Shown here in pieces: positions 14,041 through 18,214 of a DNA stretch of 18,214 bases (the stretch's first letter is position 1; each line of letters begins with the position of its first letter). Below the pieces are notes generated by a model. The model searched no databases and had not been told where the DNA came from. It saw nothing but the letters and a program-made list of their open reading frames with translations. This DNA is from an uncultured Prevotella sp. (GTDB lineage: Bacteria; Bacteroidota; Bacteroidia; Bacteroidales; Bacteroidaceae). Both the position numbers and the translations under genes were made by a program. The stretch spans positions 1 through 18,214 of the forward strand of contig CAMTJK010000033.1 in the NCBI GenBank assembly GCA_947072805.1, written 5' to 3'.

Positions 14041-15546
14041 TTACTTTACGTATTCAGCGAAATCCGTGAGGCGCATGTCGCCCTTGCGTGCCAGCGTGTC
14101 GTGGAAAGCGAACGCTGCGGGCAGGTTGTGCTTGGTATGTCCGCCACGGCTCAGCTTCAGGTAGTCCCAGAGCAGTTCGCGGTAGTCGGGATGAGCACAG
14201 TTTTCTATTATGCACTGTGCGCGCTGCAGCGGGCTCTTGCCTCTCAGGTCAGCCACACCCTGTTCGGTAACAATGATGTTCACGTCGTGTTCGGTGTGGT
14301 CGTGATGGCTTACCATTGGCACTATAGAGCTTATCAGTCCGCCCTTAGCCGTAGACGGGCATGTGAAGAACGATATGTAAGCGTTGCGTTCGAAGTCGCC
14401 CGAGCCTCCTATACCGTTCATCATCTTTGTTCCGCTGATGTGTGTTGAGTTGGCGTTGCCATATATGTCTACCTCGAGAGCCGTGTTTATGGCGATGACG
14501 CCCAGTCGGCGTATCAGTTCCGGCGAGTTCGATATCTCGCTTGGGCGCAGTGTGAGGTGCTGTTTGAAGTAGTCGATGTTGTCGTACACCTTCATCAGGC
14601 TCTCGTTGGTCACTGTTAGCGAGCATGCCGAGGCGTCTTTCACCCTGCCTTCCAGCATCATGTCTACCACGGCATCCTGCAGCACTTCGGTAAAGATGTT
14701 GAAGTCGGGCACGTTCTTGTCCTGGCTCAGTGCGGCGAGGATGGCGTTTGCTGTCGAGCCCACTCCGCTCTGCAGCGGCAGGAACGACTGCGGTATGATG
14801 CCCCTGTGCATGTCGGCAACGAGAAACTCTGCCACGTTCATTCCTATCTGTGTGGTTACGGGGTCGAGGTCCTTGAAGGCGCGTGCCTCGTCGGGTATGT
14901 TACATTCCACCACGCCCACTATCTTGCTTGCGTCGATCTCAACGTATGGTTTTCCTATCCTGTCGCTCACTCCGGTGAGAGGTATTGCCTGGCGGTATGG
15001 CGGGTCTTGCAGTTCATATACGTCGTGCAGATATTTTGCGCCCTTGCTGTGGAAGGTGTTGTGCTCCAGTATTACCTTTTTTGCGAGGCGTGCGGCTGTG
15101 GGGCTTATGCCTCCTGCCGATGTGAGATATGCCTTGCAGGTTGTTTCTCCCTCTTCCATGTCGCACACTTCGAGTATAGCCCAGTCCACTTCGCCCATAA
15201 ATCCGTAGCGCAGTTCCTGTGCCATCTGGCTGAGGTGGATGTCGTTGTAGGCTATTTCTCCGAGGTTCACGTGCTTGCGGAAGTCGGAATTGGTGGTGTA
15301 GGGTGCGCGGTAGCGTATAGCCTGTGCGTTGGCGAGGTCGCCGTCGGTGCTTTGTCCTGTTGAGGCTCCTGTGAAGATGCCCACCTGAAACTCCTTTCCT
15401 GCTTCGTGTTCAGCCACGGCTATCTTTGCCAGTTCCTTTGTTACGGCTTTGGCGGCGCCTGATGGCGTGAAGCCGCTGAGAGCAATGTTCTCTCCGTTCT
15501 TGATTAACGCTGCAGCTTCGGCAGCGGTCATACGTGTATATGCCAT
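14041..15546 (-). CDS. Succinate/acetyl-CoA CoA-transferase (acetyl-CoA hydrolase/transferase family)
   Basis: A 501-residue cytoplasmic enzyme that moves coenzyme A between short-chain acids. By overall similarity it is of the succinyl-CoA:acetate (or propionyl-CoA:succinate) CoA-transferase type, related to proteins called Cat1, AarC or ScpC. The catalytic glutamate that forms the glutamyl-CoA intermediate is Glu287 in NIFTEVLQD. The glycine-rich oxyanion segment GVGSTANAI lies just before it, and C-terminal motifs (STHISGTKMMNGIGGSG, IIVTEQGVADLRG) fit the family. In succinate- and propionate-forming Bacteroidales such an enzyme would release acetate or propionate while saving the thioester energy. 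Its start is the ATG read from 15546 down. The gene has its own promoter just after the prolyl oligopeptidase gene, so the two minus-strand genes need not be co-regulated. The preferred acyl donor is not decidable from sequence. Confidence 0.92.
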   Translation of the reverse strand: MAYTRMTAAEAAALIKNGENIALSGFTPSGAAKAVTKELAKIAVAEHEAGKEFQVGIFTGASTGQSTDGDLANAQAIRYRAPYTTNSDFRKHVNLGEIAYNDIHLSQMAQELRYGFMGEVDWAILEVCDMEEGETTCKAYLTSAGGISPTAARLAKKVILEHNTFHSKGAKYLHDVYELQDPPYRQAIPLTGVSDRIGKPYVEIDASKIVGVVECNIPDEARAFKDLDPVTTQIGMNVAEFLVADMHRGIIPQSFLPLQSGVGSTANAILAALSQDKNVPDFNIFTEVLQDAVVDMMLEGRVKDASACSLTVTNESLMKVYDNIDYFKQHLTLRPSEISNSPELIRRLGVIAINTALEVDIYGNANSTHISGTKMMNGIGGSGDFERNAYISFFTCPSTAKGGLISSIVPMVSHHDHTEHDVNIIVTEQGVADLRGKSPLQRAQCIIENCAHPDYRELLWDYLKLSRGGHTKHNLPAAFAFHDTLARKGDMRLTDFAEYVK

Positions 15547-15594
15547 GTCAAAAATATGATTATAGTGTTATTCCTTTACATATGTGAACGGCTG

Positions 15595-15625
15595 CAAAAT
15601 TACCCAAAATAGGTGGGATGGCAAA
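15595..15625 (-). promoter_or_regulatory. Bacteroidetes-type promoter for the CoA-transferase gene
   Basis: Read on the minus strand, TTTG (15625-15622) is followed after 19 bases by TAATTTTG (15602-15595), matching TTTG-N19-TAnnTTTG. Transcription would begin near 15588, giving a leader of roughly 40 bases. The -33 box is about 10 bases beyond the prolyl oligopeptidase stop codon, so the promoter occupies that gene's 3' UTR; no terminator hairpin is seen between them. Confidence 0.75.
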
Positions 15626-15635
15626 ATAAATGTGT

Positions 15636-17741
15636 TTATTTTTTCTGCCCTACGTTGTAAAGTATGAAGCTGTATATGTCTGCCGTTTCCTCCAGTTGTT
15701 TGGCAAGCGGTTTGCCACCTCCGTGTCCTGCTTTGGTGTCTATGCGTATTAGTGTAGGCTTGTTTCCTGCCTGGCATTCCTGCAGTGTTGCGGCAAACTT
15801 GAACGAGTGTGCGGGCACCACACGGTCGTCGTGGTCGGCGGTGGTGACGAGAGTTGCGGGATATGCCGTGCCCGGTTTCAGGTTGTGCAGCGGCGAATAT
15901 CCGTGCAGATAGTCGAATATCTCCTTGCTGTCCTCGCTTGTGCCGTAGTCGCTTGCCCAGTTCCATCCTATGGTAAACTTATGGTATCGCAGCATGTCCA
16001 TCACGCCCACTTCCGGTACAGCCACGGCGAAGAGTTCGGGGCGTTGTGTCATGCAGGCGCCTACCAGCAGTCCGCCGTTGCTGCCGCCTATTATGGCGAG
16101 GTGTTTGGTGTCAGTGTATTTCTCGGCGATGAGATATTCGGCGGCGGCTATGAAGTCGTCAAACACGTTCTGCTTCTGCATCTTAGTGCCGGCCTGGTGC
16201 CACTCTTCGCCATACTCGCTTCCGCCGCGCAGATTGGCTTCGGCAAAGATGCCTCCACGTTCGAGGAAGGCTATGCGCGATGCCGAGAACGATGGCGGCA
16301 GGGCTATGTTGAAGCCTCCGTAGCCGTGCAGCATCACCGGGTTGCTGCCGTTTCTCTTCATTCCCTTCTTGTAGGTTATGCTCATGGGCACGCGTGTGCC
16401 GTCCTTGCTTGTGTAGAACACCTGTTCGCTCGTGTAGTCGTCTATGTTGAAAGGCAGTTTGGGTGCGGCGAACACGCGGCTCTCGTTTGTGTCTATGTCG
16501 TAGCTGTATATGGTGCCCGGCACGGTGTATGACGTGAAGTAGTAGAAGCACTCCTTGTCATCCTTTTTGCCGCTGAAGCCCACGTAGCCTATCATGGGCA
16601 GCTTCACCTCGTTGAGCCTTTGTCCGTTGATGTTGTACACGTAGGCGTGCGATGTGGCATCCTTCGAGTAGGTTAGCAGCATCTTTCCGCCTATCATGTC
16701 GGCGCTTTCCAGTACCACGTCGCTTTCGGGCACCACCTCCTGCCAGTCTTTCAGCCCCGGAGCGCCGAGGGTGGCCTTCATGAGCCTGTTGCGCGGAGCC
16801 CCGTAGTTGGTCAATATATATATGGTATCGCCAACGTTCTCCAGCGGTATGTAGGTATAATTCATGTCAGATGTCATCTGTATGAACTGTGCATCCTTCT
16901 TCGTGAGGTCTCTGACGTATATGTTGTTGCCTGCACCGTCGCCACTCTCATGGAGAAAAGCCATCGTCTCCTCCTCGTTTACCATCATGGTGTAGAAGCG
17001 TTTGGGGTAGGCCGGGTTCTGATAGAACAGCACATCCTCGCTCTGCGGCGTGCCTATGCGGTGATAGTACACCTTGTGTACCTCGTTCACGCTTGACAGC
17101 TCCTTTCCTTCCTCCGGTGCATCGTAGGCGCTGTAATAGAAGCCGTCTCCCTGCCATGCCGCTCCCGAGAATTTTGCCCACATGATGTGGTCATCGAGCA
17201 GTTTGCCTGTGGCGAGGTCAATGACGTAGAACTCTTTCCAGTCGCTGCCGCTGCGTGATATGGAGTAGGCTACATACTTGCCGTTGTGCGAGAAGTTTAC
17301 GCCCGTGAGTGCCACCGTGCCGTCGTCAGACAGGGTGTTGGGGTCGAGGAACACACGCTCCTCACCGCCCGGTTTGTCCATGGTGTAGAGCACCGACTGG
17401 TTTTGCAGTCCGTTGTTGCGGTATATGTAGTATCTGCCGTTGCGCTTGAACGGTATTCCTATCTTCTCGTAGTTGCACAGTTGCTGCAGACGTGTCAGCA
17501 GCTTTTTGCGCATGGGCAGTTTGGAGAGGTAGGCAGATGTCACCTTGTTCTGTGCTTCCACCCATTCGGCTGTGGCTTTGCTTGTGTCGTTTTCCAGCCA
17601 GCGGTAGGGGTCGGGAACTTCCGTACCGAAATATACGTCCACCGTGTTGTCTTTTGGTGTGTGCGGATAGCTTGTCTGTGCCGTTGCTGCCTGTGGCAGT
17701 GTCATGACTGTGGCGAGTGAGATAGCAGATAATGTCTTCAT
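15636..17741 (-). CDS. Secreted prolyl oligopeptidase (serine peptidase family S9A)
   Basis: Cleaves short peptides after proline; here it is probably periplasmic or otherwise exported. The 701-residue protein starts with a signal peptide (MKTLSAISLATVMTLPQAATAQ, described by its Lys2, hydrophobic core about 4-17 and cleavage near Ala-Gln). A seven-bladed propeller domain (about 30-430) follows, then an alpha/beta-hydrolase domain. The catalytic Ser554 lies in GGSNGG, the Asp in ADHDDRVVP (about 635-641) and the His in AGHGGGKP (about 673). Length matches the family. I chose the ATG at 17741 because the signal peptide begins there; an in-frame ATG at 17762 would add seven residues (MTINFET) and remains possible. 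The gene seems to be transcribed from a promoter near 17895. It has no obvious functional link with the CoA-transferase gene downstream. Confidence 0.94.
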   Translation of the reverse strand: MKTLSAISLATVMTLPQAATAQTSYPHTPKDNTVDVYFGTEVPDPYRWLENDTSKATAEWVEAQNKVTSAYLSKLPMRKKLLTRLQQLCNYEKIGIPFKRNGRYYIYRNNGLQNQSVLYTMDKPGGEERVFLDPNTLSDDGTVALTGVNFSHNGKYVAYSISRSGSDWKEFYVIDLATGKLLDDHIMWAKFSGAAWQGDGFYYSAYDAPEEGKELSSVNEVHKVYYHRIGTPQSEDVLFYQNPAYPKRFYTMMVNEEETMAFLHESGDGAGNNIYVRDLTKKDAQFIQMTSDMNYTYIPLENVGDTIYILTNYGAPRNRLMKATLGAPGLKDWQEVVPESDVVLESADMIGGKMLLTYSKDATSHAYVYNINGQRLNEVKLPMIGYVGFSGKKDDKECFYYFTSYTVPGTIYSYDIDTNESRVFAAPKLPFNIDDYTSEQVFYTSKDGTRVPMSITYKKGMKRNGSNPVMLHGYGGFNIALPPSFSASRIAFLERGGIFAEANLRGGSEYGEEWHQAGTKMQKQNVFDDFIAAAEYLIAEKYTDTKHLAIIGGSNGGLLVGACMTQRPELFAVAVPEVGVMDMLRYHKFTIGWNWASDYGTSEDSKEIFDYLHGYSPLHNLKPGTAYPATLVTTADHDDRVVPAHSFKFAATLQECQAGNKPTLIRIDTKAGHGGGKPLAKQLEETADIYSFILYNVGQKK

Positions 17742-17890
17742 CGTTTCAAAATTTATTGTCATGTGTTGTGTTAATGTACATTTCCCGGTGGCATCGCATC
17801 GTGTTCTGCCTGTGTTTGCGGTTTCTGCCTTTCCGTCTCCGCCTTGCGCGGTGCGGCTACAGGCATGGTCCGTGCCGGCATAATGCTATG

Positions 17891-17898
17891 CAAAGGTA
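17891..17898 (-). promoter_or_regulatory. -7 promoter element for the prolyl oligopeptidase gene
   Basis: Read on the minus strand this is TACCTTTG, matching TAnnTTTG. No good TTTG lies about 19-21 bases upstream. Transcription from here would give a leader of about 140 bases before the chosen start codon. Confidence 0.5.
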
Positions 17899-17976
17899 AG
17901 GGAGGAACTGTTGTTTTGCATTCTTTTTACCTTAATTTTATGCTTTTTTGACTGTAAAGGTGCGCTAACCCCTTGC

Positions 17977-18007
17977 TTTCGTCTGCATCATCTCTTTCAT
18001 AACTTTG
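17977..18007 (+). promoter_or_regulatory. Plus-strand promoter pointing out of the window
   Basis: TAACTTTG (18000-18007) is a perfect -7 box. At 19 bases upstream is TTTC (17977-17980), one base from the TTTG -33 box. Transcription would start near 18014 and run to a gene beyond the window end, through at least 120 bases of leader if the open frame at 18136 is real, or more than 200 if not. Confidence 0.6.
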
Positions 18008-18084
18008 CCTCACGCCACCTGTGAGACCAGACCGGACGAGCGTTCGTAACTGCACTTAATGAAAGTTAATTTGTAAAGATATTT

Positions 18085-18171
18085 GGTCGAATTTAACATT
18101 TTTAAATCCGGCATTCTAGGTGTAAATATTTGTTAATGAGAGTGGGTCGAATTATGCCTTCGACGGGTCGA
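18085..18171 (+). repeat. Three GGTCGA repeats in a leader, possible operator
   Basis: GGTCGAATT occurs at 18085-18093 and 18145-18153, and GGTCGA again at 18166-18171. The first two are each preceded by a similar AT-rich block (TGTAAAGATATTTG at 18072, TGTAAATATTTG at 18121). The last copy forms the short inverted repeat TTCGAC-GG-GTCGAA (18159-18172). All lie downstream of the plus-strand promoter. Confidence 0.5.
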
Positions 18172-18214
18172 AAAACGGTTACGTACGTGAGCTCATTGCG
18201 ATTTCATCGATTTC

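Larger units (their letters stand above)
17763..18214. other. Divergent promoter region and start of an unseen plus-strand gene's leader
   Basis: No complete gene is visible. A minus-strand -7 element (17891-17898) serves the prolyl oligopeptidase, and a plus-strand promoter (17977-18007) points out of the window. Beyond it the sequence carries three GGTCGA repeats. An ATG at 18136 opens a frame of 26 codons to the window end, with a basic and unremarkable sequence (beginning MRVGRIMPSTGRK). It could be the start of the next gene but nothing supports it strongly. Confidence 0.5.

Overview
The window looks like chromosomal DNA from a member of the Bacteroidales, most likely Prevotellaceae or a close relative. 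Three things point there. Several genes have the Bacteroidetes promoter form, TTTG then about 19 bases then TAnnTTTG. There is a TonB-dependent receptor with an N-terminal carboxypeptidase-D-like domain, followed by a lipoprotein with an acidic 'CSDDDEE' surface-export type N-terminus. Shine-Dalgarno sequences are largely absent. The genus is an inference. I see no rRNA, tRNA, CRISPR array, transposase or phage gene.

Layout: (1) 1-3871, a plus-strand housekeeping cluster: a long-chain acyl-CoA synthetase, release factor 2 (prfB, without the usual programmed frameshift), a 47-residue single-span membrane protein and a CYTH-domain triphosphatase-like protein. (2) 3872-4226, a 355-base gap with four tandem 17-bp repeats and one inverted copy. 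(3) 4227-8618, a two-gene outer-membrane unit: a TonB-dependent receptor and a surface lipoprotein that looks like a beta-helix rather than SusD. (4) 8619-9101, a 483-base gap with several hairpins and a strong intrinsic terminator, then a good promoter. (5) 9102-13890, a five-gene operon: circularly permuted ATP-grasp, alpha-E protein, transglutaminase-like protein and two AstE/AspA-type (M14-like) proteins. (6) 13891-14040, a convergent gap with nested inverted repeats. (7) 14041-17741, minus strand: succinate/acetyl-CoA CoA-transferase and a secreted prolyl oligopeptidase, each with its own apparent promoter. (8) 17742-18214, a divergent promoter region whose plus-strand gene lies beyond the window.

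The most interesting part is the five-gene operon. The ATP-grasp/alpha-E/transglutaminase trio is a known but biochemically obscure predicted amide- or peptide-bond-forming module. Here it continues into two paralogous zinc-hydrolase-fold proteins. The first keeps the zinc site (His39, Glu42, His126) and a candidate catalytic Glu188. The second has Arg38, Ala129 and Tyr at the matching positions of the two histidines and that glutamate, so it is probably a pseudoenzyme partner. My inference is that the ligase-like proteins build an amide-linked small molecule or tag and the protease- and deacylase-like proteins trim or recycle it. Nothing in the sequence identifies the substrate.
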